Shown here piece by piece: positions 19,172 to 27,713 of a stretch of 64,000 nt of DNA (position 1 is its first letter; each line of letters opens with the position of its first letter). The notes under the pieces were generated by a model, which worked only from the letters and a program-made list of their open reading frames with translations, was not told the DNA's origin and made no database searches. The DNA lies in NCBI RefSeq assembly GCF_002288525.1, contig NZ_CP023069.1:1-64000 (forward strand), written 5' to 3'. A program made the translations under genes and the position numbers. Origin of the DNA: Sinorhizobium sojae CCBAU 05684. GTDB lineage: Bacteria; Pseudomonadota; Alphaproteobacteria; Rhizobiales; Rhizobiaceae.

Positions 19172-20788
19172 TTACACCATTTCGTGTGGTAAATCAGGGC
19201 AAACAAAGAAGGTGTGGTACTGCAGCGCTAGACATTTGGGAGAAAGGACCGCAGCGACGAGCGTTAACCGGCCGAGGAAACTCAGTGCCGTATAGGGGAT
19301 ATGAACTTTCCCGCCATTTTGCGGCCAAGGTATCGGGGCGAAGCTTGGCATGCGATGAAACAGCAGAAGCCCCTGCGACCTCTGCGGGGGAGTGGGTATC
19401 GAAATCGCGACGGACGAAGCTTCGGGTTGGACAGTCAAAATGGTCAACTGCGGTCCATCGCCGATCCGTTCCTGCGTGGTGCCACAATGGTCGCATTCTT
19501 CGCGATGGACCGTAGGCAAGTATGAGGCGAACGGCTCATAACGTGTCCAGTTAGAAACACCTCCGCATCGCGCGCAGGTGTGGGTGGTAGGGGATAATCT
19601 GCGACAGAAGGTTGCGTAGCGCGTCTGGATCCATCCAGTCGTCTGGATAGATTGAGCGAGAGCTGTGATTAATGCAAGCTGCAGAGCGTGTCGTTGATGT
19701 TCGAAAAATTGACCGAGCTGCGCTACTTCTTCCTCACCAAGCCCCGTGATGTGCCAAGCATGATCCGTACTTCCGGCAGATTCTGTTAGGTCTTTGACGT
19801 TCGCGTGAATTTCAGCTAGGGCGGAACTTTCCGGTATCCAGCGCGTCAGAGCAGCGCTTAAAAGTTCGAGCCCAAGATTGTCCTCGAGCGCACGCCTTAA
19901 GGAAGAAGGCAAAGGCAGTTGCGGCGGCCTCGATTGCAGAGGACCGATCGAAGGCCGTATATTGACAGGGCTCAAGCGATGGAGGGGATCGCCAAGCAAT
20001 TGAAATGCCACTCCTCTTTCGAAGCGATTCGACTCAGCATTGAGACGGTTTACGATCTCACCAAGACTATTTCCTTGTAGAAGTGCTTGTGCAAAAACCG
20101 CCGCGTAATGCGGCGAAGTATGCAAGTTGCGGAAGCTGCCTATCACCGCAGAGCCGAGACTGAAGAGAAGTGCCGCCAGCGAATACGATTCGGGAACACA
20201 TGAATCGCCCAGTTTTAGAGATGAGCAGCAATTCAGAAAAATCACGTCTCCCAACTTGAAAGATGGAAGGATGATGGGGTCAGTAAGAAAAGCCGTATTG
20301 AATGTGCTGAACCACCTTGAATCGAGCCGTATGCAATATTCGCTACCGTGGCCTGTTATCACAACGCCTGATGGTGCGGGTAGGTTTGGGTCCAATAGAC
20401 GTCCAATAACGAAATTCGAATCAATGACCTGCCTTCCCGCCGCATTATGTTCGGTCGCAGGAAACCCGTCGATAATCTCGTAGACTCGATTGCCATCTAA
20501 TGGCCTGCGCGGGCGCATTTGGGGTGATACATTGGTGGCGAGGGAGAAACCGCAGCCTCGTTCCGGCTCTTGTATCGCCCACTGCGCCAAGGCGCGAGAA
20601 ACGCGCACGGTGAGTTGCCGCCAGGTGCCACAGAAGGTGAGCGACGATGCCCGACATGAAGCCAAGAAAGCGTCAAGTTGCGCCTCATCTAGAATTGCGA
20701 TTAATCTCCGGCTTGGAAATTGGCGCTTGGCGAACGCGCCGCAATTTGGCGCCACCAACACGATATCCTCTTCCATTTGAAACCTCAA
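19172..20788 (-). CDS. Caspase-like (CHAT/C25-type) cysteine protease with C-terminal zinc ribbon
   Basis: This 538-residue protein has a caspase-fold signature: the histidine in GVVITGHGSEYC (near residue 145) and the cysteine in VIFLNCCSSLKLG (near 187). The usual closing segment VAFQLLGDPLHRLSP is near 265. The region after about residue 300 is unassigned until a zinc ribbon-like pair, CARCGG and CDHCGTT, near 420-450. The likely role is proteolysis, for instance leader removal. It sits between the arginase-family and ATP-grasp genes with an 18-base gap on each side. Neither the fold nor the activity can be proved from motifs alone. Confidence 0.75.
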   Translation of the reverse strand: MRFQMEEDIVLVAPNCGAFAKRQFPSRRLIAILDEAQLDAFLASCRASSLTFCGTWRQLTVRVSRALAQWAIQEPERGCGFSLATNVSPQMRPRRPLDGNRVYEIIDGFPATEHNAAGRQVIDSNFVIGRLLDPNLPAPSGVVITGHGSEYCIRLDSRWFSTFNTAFLTDPIILPSFKLGDVIFLNCCSSLKLGDSCVPESYSLAALLFSLGSAVIGSFRNLHTSPHYAAVFAQALLQGNSLGEIVNRLNAESNRFERGVAFQLLGDPLHRLSPVNIRPSIGPLQSRPPQLPLPSSLRRALEDNLGLELLSAALTRWIPESSALAEIHANVKDLTESAGSTDHAWHITGLGEEEVAQLGQFFEHQRHALQLALITALAQSIQTTGWIQTRYATFCRRLSPTTHTCARCGGVSNWTRYEPFASYLPTVHREECDHCGTTQERIGDGPQLTILTVQPEASSVAISIPTPPQRSQGLLLFHRMPSFAPIPWPQNGGKVHIPYTALSFLGRLTLVAAVLSPKCLALQYHTFFVCPDLPHEMV

Positions 20789-20806
20789 ATGATTGTTGAA
20801 GCGAAA

Positions 20807-21754
20807 CTAGGTCCCACTTGATGTTTGTCGGACAACACCCGCCATGAAGTTCATGATGATCTGCGCTGCAAGTCGCGAGGTCATATCATCTCGGTCCAAA
20901 GGCGGACTCACTTCAGTGATGTCGAGAGCGAGCGTTGGTGCGTTAACCGCGATCTCGAACACCGCATCCAAAACCTCATGGGCAAGAAGACCACCGCAAT
21001 TGGGAACGCTCGTACCCGGCGCATAGGCCTGGTCGATGCCATCAATGTCGACGGAGATGTATACTCCGGCCCCATCAGCGGTCCCATGCTCGATTGCGGT
21101 TCTCAGAGCGACAGTCCAACCTACTCGACGTATGTCGTAAGGTGTCATCACCAGGACCCCGGCTGCTTCGGCCTCGCGCATGTATGCCTCTGAATAAATC
21201 GCAGCGTTGATTCCCATCTGGACAACCTTGCGATAGTCAATCACGTCCGACAGCGTCCGCATCCAATGCCCGGAATGCTCCTTGCCTGGTATTGGTTCGC
21301 GCGAATCGAAATGGGCGTCAAAAACAATCAGCCCCATTGGCGCCCCAGAAAGCCTATCACGAACACCCCGTATCGCTGGGTCGGTAATAGAGTGGTCACC
21401 ACCCAAGACTATTGGCAATAATCTGCGCGGCAGTGCGGCAATGGCAGCTCGAATGTTTGAGTATGACTGCTCGAGAGAGTGCAGCGCATCGACCGATCCA
21501 CACTCTACGAAGGACGTCTTGTCCAACGACACCCGCTTGTCGACGCAATATGCGCTTAACGTATTGAGTGCCGAAAGAATTTTCTCGGGACCGAAACGAC
21601 AACCAGGGCGATGACTGACCGCAAAGTCGAACGGCACGCTAACGAATCCAAAAGCTGGAGAATCGTGTGGGGCGCTCTGCGCGGTAACCCAACAATCCCG
21701 GATCCACCGCACAGTCGGATCGTTTACGATTGGTACAGAAGATGTAACTTGCAC
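20807..21754 (-). CDS. Arginase/agmatinase/ureohydrolase-family enzyme
   Basis: This 315-residue protein has all the binuclear manganese ligands of the ureohydrolase family: GGDHSIT, then FDAHFDSRE, then SVDIDGIDQAYAPG, and a late acidic DITEVSPPLDRD. Such enzymes hydrolyse guanidino groups to amine plus urea (arginine to ornithine, agmatine to putrescine). The ATG directly follows the radical SAM stop with no gap, so the two are coupled. Within a peptide-modifying cluster it could deguanidinate peptidyl arginine, as known peptide arginases do. It could also make a small precursor. The substrate is not deducible. Confidence 0.9.
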   Translation of the reverse strand: MQVTSSVPIVNDPTVRWIRDCWVTAQSAPHDSPAFGFVSVPFDFAVSHRPGCRFGPEKILSALNTLSAYCVDKRVSLDKTSFVECGSVDALHSLEQSYSNIRAAIAALPRRLLPIVLGGDHSITDPAIRGVRDRLSGAPMGLIVFDAHFDSREPIPGKEHSGHWMRTLSDVIDYRKVVQMGINAAIYSEAYMREAEAAGVLVMTPYDIRRVGWTVALRTAIEHGTADGAGVYISVDIDGIDQAYAPGTSVPNCGGLLAHEVLDAVFEIAVNAPTLALDITEVSPPLDRDDMTSRLAAQIIMNFMAGVVRQTSSGT

Positions 21755-22951
21755 TTAGACGGACCCCGCGCTGGGAACGACGGTCGGGGTTTCCTCACCC
21801 TGATGCATGGCATGCAGGCCACGCTCCACCACTTCGTCCGCTCCGTGCCTGCCCTCGAATCGACGATAAAGGTGAAGTTTACGCTCCATCCCAGATGACT
21901 GTACTGAGTCCCAAACACGTTCCCGCAGCAGGCAAAATCCATCTTGAACCGGGGTACGAACATGTCTGGCAAACTTTGAGTTCCAGATTGTTTCCAAGCT
22001 GTCGCAGCGAACGTGTCCCAAGAAACGGCCAAGGCCGTTGCAGTCGTAAACCTCGCCAAATAAATTCACGAATAGCCCGACGTTGACTTGTCTACAGCGG
22101 TAGCCGCCTGACATTGGGCGTGAGGGTTTATAGGTTAAGCCGAACTCTTGCTCGTCTACCTTGCGTACAGCCTCGAGCATATTGTTAGAGCGCTCGCGCT
22201 CTAAAATCATGGCAGCCCTATCGGCGCGGCCTTCCGGTATAAGGGTCACAATATAGTTGTGCACATTATTGATTCGGCACCACCGATGGAGTTCGACGAC
22301 CTCTTCGAAATCTTTCGACTCGTTAAACTGTGGCGTTACAACCATATCAACTGCTACACGCGTTGGTATCGATTGGTTGAAGCCCTTTTCGAGAAGGTAA
22401 TGAAGGCCTGCGTTGGCTTTCTCGGCATAGCCGGCCAAGCCAACCATTTTATCTTGGATATGCGTATCGCTTGAGTTGTGCTTGATAAAAACAGTGGCCC
22501 CGAGCTGAAAAAGCCGGTCAGCTGCCGAACGGTCAAGATGGTAGCCGCTCGTGAATATGACGGGCGTCATCCCATGACCATGAACACCAGCAATTATGTC
22601 CCAAAATCCCACATCGATCATAGGTTCACCAGCACCGGGAAATTCGACAGTGGTGGCACCGAGGTTGCGGGCCTGCTCGATCAAATCGAGGCGCTCCGCA
22701 GTTGTCAGTTCAACACGGTTGGGTACGGAATTGTATCTATCGGGCGTCCGGTCGCAATAAAAGCAATTGAGCTTGCACTCGCCGGTCAAGTCCAGGTCGA
22801 GGTGCAACATACGATTATTGGAACGTGCGTCGTCAACGATGTCCTTGGAATAGTCAGTGCCGGCAGCCCAAAGGTTCTCGATGCGCTCTCGCGCAGCAAC
22901 AATATGAGGTAGATCAGCGTAAGCCGTGCTCGCTTTACCAATGGACATCAT
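21755..22951 (-). CDS. Radical SAM enzyme with SPASM/twitch-like C-terminus
   Basis: This 398-residue protein carries the radical SAM CX3CX2C cluster motif in TGECKLNCFYCDR (near residue 60) and the SAM-binding EFPGAGEPMI. The C-terminal part has four cysteines, beginning with the auxiliary-cluster spacing CX12GX4C (C-RQVNV to VYDC), then GHVRCDSLETIWNS and GFCLL. That is the pattern of peptide-modifying SPASM/twitch enzymes. The start (22951, or a second ATG at 22948) overlaps the stop of the upstream small reading frame as ATGA and follows a G-rich Shine-Dalgarno. It probably modifies a peptide, though the reaction is unknown. Confidence 0.88.
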   Translation of the reverse strand: MMSIGKASTAYADLPHIVAARERIENLWAAGTDYSKDIVDDARSNNRMLHLDLDLTGECKLNCFYCDRTPDRYNSVPNRVELTTAERLDLIEQARNLGATTVEFPGAGEPMIDVGFWDIIAGVHGHGMTPVIFTSGYHLDRSAADRLFQLGATVFIKHNSSDTHIQDKMVGLAGYAEKANAGLHYLLEKGFNQSIPTRVAVDMVVTPQFNESKDFEEVVELHRWCRINNVHNYIVTLIPEGRADRAAMILERERSNNMLEAVRKVDEQEFGLTYKPSRPMSGGYRCRQVNVGLFVNLFGEVYDCNGLGRFLGHVRCDSLETIWNSKFARHVRTPVQDGFCLLRERVWDSVQSSGMERKLHLYRRFEGRHGADEVVERGLHAMHQGEETPTVVPSAGSV

Positions 22952-23088
22952 TTCCCCCCGTTTTGAAAAGACATAGCGTCACAAATCGCCTCGACTACCC
23001 GGCGAGAGCCTGCGCCAACTCGTGTGGAGATGCCGTGAATGCATGGGTCCTCGACACAATCTGCAAGGACCCAATACTTGAACCAACT
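22948..23088 (-). other. Open extension of the small peptide gene beyond an amber codon
   Basis: After the TAG at 23089-23091 the same frame stays open for 46 codons (SWFKYWVLADCVEDPCIHG, then ISTRVGAGSRRVVEAICDAM, then SFQNGGK). It ends at a TGA that overlaps the radical SAM ATG as ATGA. It has no ATG, GTG or TTG start ahead of the conserved-looking part. It has three cysteines and several arginines. It may be the former C-terminal (core) half of the precursor, lost through one nonsense change, or may be reached by amber read-through. Confidence 0.5.
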
Positions 23089-23241
23089 CTAAACCTGTAC
23101 GGTGGCGAGCAGCTTGGAGACCTTCTCAAGTTTCTCAGAAATCAGCGCGGTATGGACAATCTTCTGGGCCTCGCTAAGTTCCCTAATTGCTAGCTTGAGG
23201 GCCTCGGCCTCGTCGCCTTTGCCATACTTTAGATCGCTCAT
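23089..23241 (-). CDS. Small helical peptide, candidate precursor or leader of the radical SAM cluster
   Basis: This 50-residue peptide (MSDLKYGKGDEAEALKLAIR, then ELSEAQKIVHTALISEKLEK, then VSKLLATVQV) is rich in Ala, Glu, Leu and Lys and should form an amphipathic helix, as leader peptides do. The ribosome binding site AGGAGG lies 7 bases before the ATG and is the best in the operon. It is the first gene of the operon, 137 bases before the radical SAM start. Its amber stop is followed by an open in-frame extension, so the original product may have been 97 residues. Confidence 0.65.
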   Translation of the reverse strand: MSDLKYGKGDEAEALKLAIRELSEAQKIVHTALISEKLEKVSKLLATVQV

Positions 23242-23486
23242 GGAAATTCCTCCTGGTTAGAGTGTTGCAATCAAAGATCGTGATAGGCATCCAATTGCGC
23301 GGCATCACCCACCGTATATGCCGGCAAGAAGCCAACTGCCAACCACGCTAAAAATAAGCACCAAATGTAGGAAAAATTGCAATCCTCAAATTTGACGGGT
23401 ATACGCTGTTACTGCGCTATTTTGGGTAGCATCCCTTTTTTTTTGGGGGTTACAAACTTATAGGCGGAAACCTTCCGCCTGACGGG
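23242..23486. promoter_or_regulatory. Leader/promoter region of the peptide-radical SAM operon
   Basis: This AT-rich stretch lies upstream of the small peptide gene and should contain the operon promoter. No convincing -35/-10 pair was found. It includes a run of ten T residues near 23430-23445 and a perfect hairpin, GGCGGAA with TTCCGCC (23463-23479), next to the tniA remnant. The hairpin has no T tract on either exit side, so I do not call it a terminator. Confidence 0.4.
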
Positions 23487-24022
23487 GTGCGAGCCATGTG
23501 CTCGTGGGAGCGGTTCTGCGCCTTTGCGCGCGAGCCGGAACGACGGACGGTCGCTGGAGACGCAACCGTTTCGGTCGAAGGCGCATCCTATGAGGTCGAG
23601 CCCGAACTTGCCGGCGAGACGGTGACCTTGCTCTGGGGCCTGTTCGATCTGGAACTGTTCGTCGAGCATGAGGGCAAGCGCCTCGGGCCGTTCCAGCCTT
23701 CGCGCGGGGCGGTTCCCCTCTTTCGCTATCGCAAATACCAGAAGAGCCGGACCGAAGAGCGGCTCGACAAGGTGGTGCGGTTGGCAGACCAGCTTGGGCT
23801 CCCCCGCGCCGCGGTCACCGGCGGGGATCGCCCATTGCCTTCGCTGCCCTCGACTGCGGCTGGGCTGAGCGTATGGCGGACACCGTTTCCGGAACCCGCA
23901 ATAGAGACCGCTTATCCAAATGGCCTCGCAGCCCGTGGCGCCATCGTCGATCAACTCGGCCTTGACCGAGCAACTGCGTCAGGCAGGCGTGCCGGCTTGA
24001 CCCACGCTCTCGCTGGCAATTA
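23487..24022 (+). pseudogene. C-terminal fragment of a second tniA copy, inverted
   Basis: The frame from 23487 (CSWERFCAFAREPERR onward) is nearly identical to the C-terminal 150 or so residues of the TniA at 10444-12096, but lies on the opposite strand. It then jumps to a short tail ending ALAGN, matching the last residues of TniB (LAGN) before the terminal repeat. This remnant therefore came from a second transposon copy that lost most of tniA and nearly all of tniB by internal deletion. Confidence 0.85.
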
Positions 24023-24177
24023 ATCTGAGCACGTGGCCGTCGTTTGCGAGCAGCCTCGGATGTTGGCGAGCACGTTGGCAAAGAGCGTGAGCAGGGCACG
24101 TTCTCCATTGTCAGATAATCTGAGCAGAAAATGCCGATGTTGGCGAGCACGAGCCGTTATGTTGGCAAGCGGCTACA
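24023..24177 (-). repeat. Right terminal repeat of the transposon
   Basis: This is the inverted counterpart of 9373-9527, ending in the terminus whose complement reads TGTAGCCGCTTGCC. It carries the same CTCGCCAACAT and CTCAGATTA motifs. Target duplication CCTATC follows at 24178-24183. Confidence 0.88.
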
Positions 24178-24183
24178 CCTATC
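24178..24183. repeat. Right copy of the 6-bp target-site duplication
   Basis: CCTATC directly after the right terminus equals 9367-9372. It lies within the NACHT NTPase reading frame. Confidence 0.9.
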
Positions 24184-27100
24184 GAGGGCTTGCAACGCAT
24201 CCTCGTTACCAAGCGCCGCCAGCCCGTTTAGATAGTAGCCGCGTCTGGATGTCGCCTTGTCGTCAATGCCGGGCGAGTAGGCGTCTTCATGGACGGGGTC
24301 ATTGCTTGGTGGCCAAACAAGATAAGCGGCCTTGATGAGATGACACAGTGTTTGAGCATCGGCATCAAGTGCGTCCCGCTCCTCGGCGCGCTCTTCGGCA
24401 CGTGAGTTGGACAACTCTTCGCGCCCCATGTAGCGCTTGAACAGGCTTGCGCTGGACGGGCTCCATAGTGCTCCGAAGGTCGCGATCCATGTAGACCAGG
24501 CAGCTGCCGAATCAATAGCGAACAAGGCATCAAGCCAGAGCCACGCTTCGGCGAACCTAAACTCTATCACATGGGCTGCGAATTGCTGGCGGAGAATCGG
24601 TGATAGTTGTGAGGCCGAGACCGCATGACTCCGGGCAATTATCGTGAGAGCCATTTCCAAGTCGCGACGATTCTCGGGGATCCCTGCGGTTTGAAGCAGT
24701 TGGAACAGTGGTGCCGCTGTAAGCTCACGGATTGCAGAGGTGGAATAGGCTATGCGACTGAACCCGTCCGAGGAAAACTTCTCTTCACTGCTCGAGGTAA
24801 TGTCCTGCGTGAGAACGGTCGTCGCCACGGTCACGAAAATTCCGGGCTTCAACGTGATAAGAGCCGGCATCCAGTCCGGAAAGCCGTTCATGTTAGAAAA
24901 GCCGTAGGTGAAGGCCCGTTCTATCAAGTCATCGGACAGGTTCGCCAGTTCGCTCAGCGATTGCAGGGCAAGGCCGGTCAATCCGATCATGGCCTGATAG
25001 TCGCTTTGTGCGGGGTAGGTAATCCCGTTTTCTCGCCAGTACCTTTTGAAGCCGGAGGCGAACAATCCCGCAATCAGCTGGCCATGGCGCTCGCGCATGC
25101 GTTCTATGACTGCTGGACCAAGGTCATTTGGACTCTTGTTTACCGCCCAAGCCAGATAACCAGGTCTGCGCCCCTGGGACAAACCACGGAAATCCCTGAG
25201 AAACGTTGCTCCGTTACGGAGCTTCCAGCATGCATCGATCACTGAATCGACACTAGCGTGAAACCTGTGTTTGATCTGGTACCAGTCCTTATGACGAAAC
25301 TGATGCTTCAGCCGTCTTATCGGCGCTAGGTGGCCATAGGCGCGCTTTAACTCGCTGCTGCCATGGGTCCGCGCAAGGTTTCTAAGAATGGCGTTTGCGT
25401 GTTTGCGTTCTTCAGCGTCCCGGATCTCGTCAAACACGAATTGGGCGCAGGTGAAATACAGATCCCGATCCCTTTCAGTCTGCTCCTCGGCCATGAGGGC
25501 GCCAAGGCGCTCGATATCTTTCGAATTGAATACCTCGACTGCCTTATCGCTTCGATCGATCTTGAGCGGGCCGACTGCCTGGCGCGCCACGTACCATTCA
25601 CTCTGCATATTTTCGAACAAAGCGAGGCGCATCAAGATTAGGTCGATCTTCAGGTCGTTCAACGGACGGATGGTCGTCGCGAGCTTGTCGAAGCTGGTCT
25701 CGCGCAGCGAATAGCTCTGCCTTCCGTTAAGACCGAAGACAAATTCGAGTGCTTCGAGCCGTACCGCCTTTGGCAACACTTCGCCACCGTGCTGCAGCAG
25801 CCTGTCCAATGCCTGGCAAATGGGGGCGCCAAGCATCCTGAACCTCGGCTGGATCGTCGGCATCATATCCCGGTCACTCTTTCGCGGAGCGCGCGCGAAC
25901 CGAAGGAAAATCTGAAGCCAGTTCCCCAATTGATCCAATGATAGTTCGGCAACCAGCCCCTCCAGCAACATTGCGGTGGCTGATGCATAATTTTTGGCTT
26001 CCCGGCGGAAGCGATCCACGAGAGCGATTGCATCCAGGAGAGAAACACCGGCGGGCACGACGTATCGCACAGCACTGGCCACGAACAAGTTCCACGACGG
26101 CGCGCTTTGCGTATCCTCGTGCTTGGGAGCGGTCGACAGAAGCGCAGCCGCAAGTACATCATGGGCAAATGAAAAATCGTTCAAATCCGCCAGTGCAAGA
26201 CAAGCCTCCGCCCTGACGCGAAGACCTTCGGTCTGATCGCAGGCGATTGTCCGCAGGTCCGCGGCCATTGACGTCATCTGGCCAAATCTGATCATCTCGA
26301 CGAGTAACTCACGGACCTCAGGTGAAGTTGCGATCGCTAGCTGCTCTCCGATTGCCGGTGCCAGATCGGGAGTAACAAACTCCCGCACATCCTCCTGGTA
26401 AAACCATTCGCCTCGATAAAGCCGCTCCCGGTATGCAGCGACGTGTGCAGCAATGGCACGTGACTTCTCGTCAACCGTGAGCCGTGTCGGATCGCCGGTC
26501 TCAATAAGAAGCGACGGTCGGATCCTGGTCACAATCCTCCTCGCGATCGGATCGATCGTCGCCAACCATCCCAAGACGTGCTCGGTCGATTGAGGGACTT
26601 CGGTACATCCCAAGCCTTCTGCAAGGAGAGGCTTAACTACGTCGAGCGATCCGGCATTTTGGCCGATCGCCCGGCGGAAAAAGCAAGCAGCGAGGTAGTC
26701 ACGCAACTCCCGATGGGCAAACCTCACTCGTCCGGAAATGGACGGCTGAAACAACCCATACGAAAGAAGCTGGCGCACATCCATCTCCGTCCAGCGATCG
26801 GCGTCGCTCGATAATGCCGAGAGCGCGTGGATCGCCATCGGTTTGTCCGGCTCGGACGTAAAATCCTGAACGTCCGATAGGACGGAGATCGCGGCAAGCT
26901 TTTCACATGCCTGCCGTCCCAGCAGGGGGTCAAGGTTCGATCGACGCTCCTGTCCGCTCTCGGTCCTCAGTCTGAATCTGACGATATCTTCGTATACCTG
27001 CAGCCTTGACGAAAAGATGCTGGGCGGCTCCTTGCCCTCCCCAACTGCTTCTAACCACAGATCGAGGAGAAGCTGCACGTCCAGTGGCTGCGACACGAGA

Positions 27101-27711
27101 TTGGCGGCTTTAGCTCTGTCGATTGCTGCCGCGAACTGGTCGGGATCTACGCCACGGTGCTTGGCGATTTTCCTCACATCAGGCTTGCGAAGAGGTAGCA
27201 GGCGAAGCGTCTTTACTTTAATCTGTGCCTCTTGACTCGGATCCGAGACGCGAAAGCCCTTGATTGCCGTCTCGATCGCCCGCAGATCGCCATCACCCTG
27301 CCACTCGCTGGCCCTAGAGCTGATGATAACCCTCAGTTCCTTTCCTGCGGAACCTACCTCGCGTGAGAGACGCGCCAAAGCATCCGCCAAAGCGCTGGTA
27401 TTGCGAGCATCAGGCAAGCGCGCTTCGTCAAGTGCATCAAGAAGGGCGACTGCCGGGCCGCGTTTCACCTTCCACCTCGCGAAGGCCGTCGGAGATGCTT
27501 CGTCGTGCGGTGAGAACGAATCCTCCGCGGACAGGCGGCAAAGTGCCTCAATCCTAAAGACGAAGGCAGGGGTGCCAGCGGAACGTAGCTCCTTTGCCAA
27601 TTCCAGCAACTCTCGCGTCTTGCCGGCACCAGCAGAACCGAGGACTATCGCGCAGTCCAACGTCGCGACTTCGTGCCATGACTGGCCCTCGTTCCCACGT
27701 GAAGGGTTTGC
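24178..27711 (-). pseudogene. NACHT-type NTPase, central part of a gene split by a transposon and an IS
   Basis: This 1178-codon segment encodes a NACHT/STAND-like NTPase. Walker A is IVLGSAGAGKTRELLELAKE, Walker B is VALLDALDEARLPD, and RVIISSRASEW follows as a sensor segment. RFAHRELRDYLAACFFRRAI matches the typical end of NACHT modules. About 700 residues of helical, HEAT-like sequence follow. The 5' side is cut by an IS630-type element at 27714 and the 3' side by the 14.8-kb transposon. Joined with 28859-28948 and 8635-9366 it gives one frame of 1451 residues. The open frame continues antisense into the IS630 element, but that part is not native. Confidence 0.85.
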
Positions 27712-27713
27712 TA

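Larger units (their letters stand above)
9373..24177. mobile_element. Tn552/Tn5053-like transposon carrying a biosynthetic operon
   Basis: The element is 14,805 bp. It is bounded by inverted ends that begin TGTAGCCGCTTGCC and match over about 155 bp, and it is flanked by the direct repeat CCTATC. It encodes a TniB-like ATPase, a TniA-like DDE transposase and a serine resolvase in one minus-strand block at the left end, the three-gene plan of this transposon group. The right end has a truncated inverted copy of tniA. The cargo is an IS110, an IS66 with passenger genes and the 17915-23241 operon. It splits the NACHT NTPase gene, with the frame restored when it is removed. Confidence 0.88.

Noticed and set aside
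23430-23480. T-run followed by a perfect hairpin as a terminator
   Set aside because: The T tract is on the wrong side of the hairpin for either strand's transcription, so it does not fit a Rho-independent terminator.
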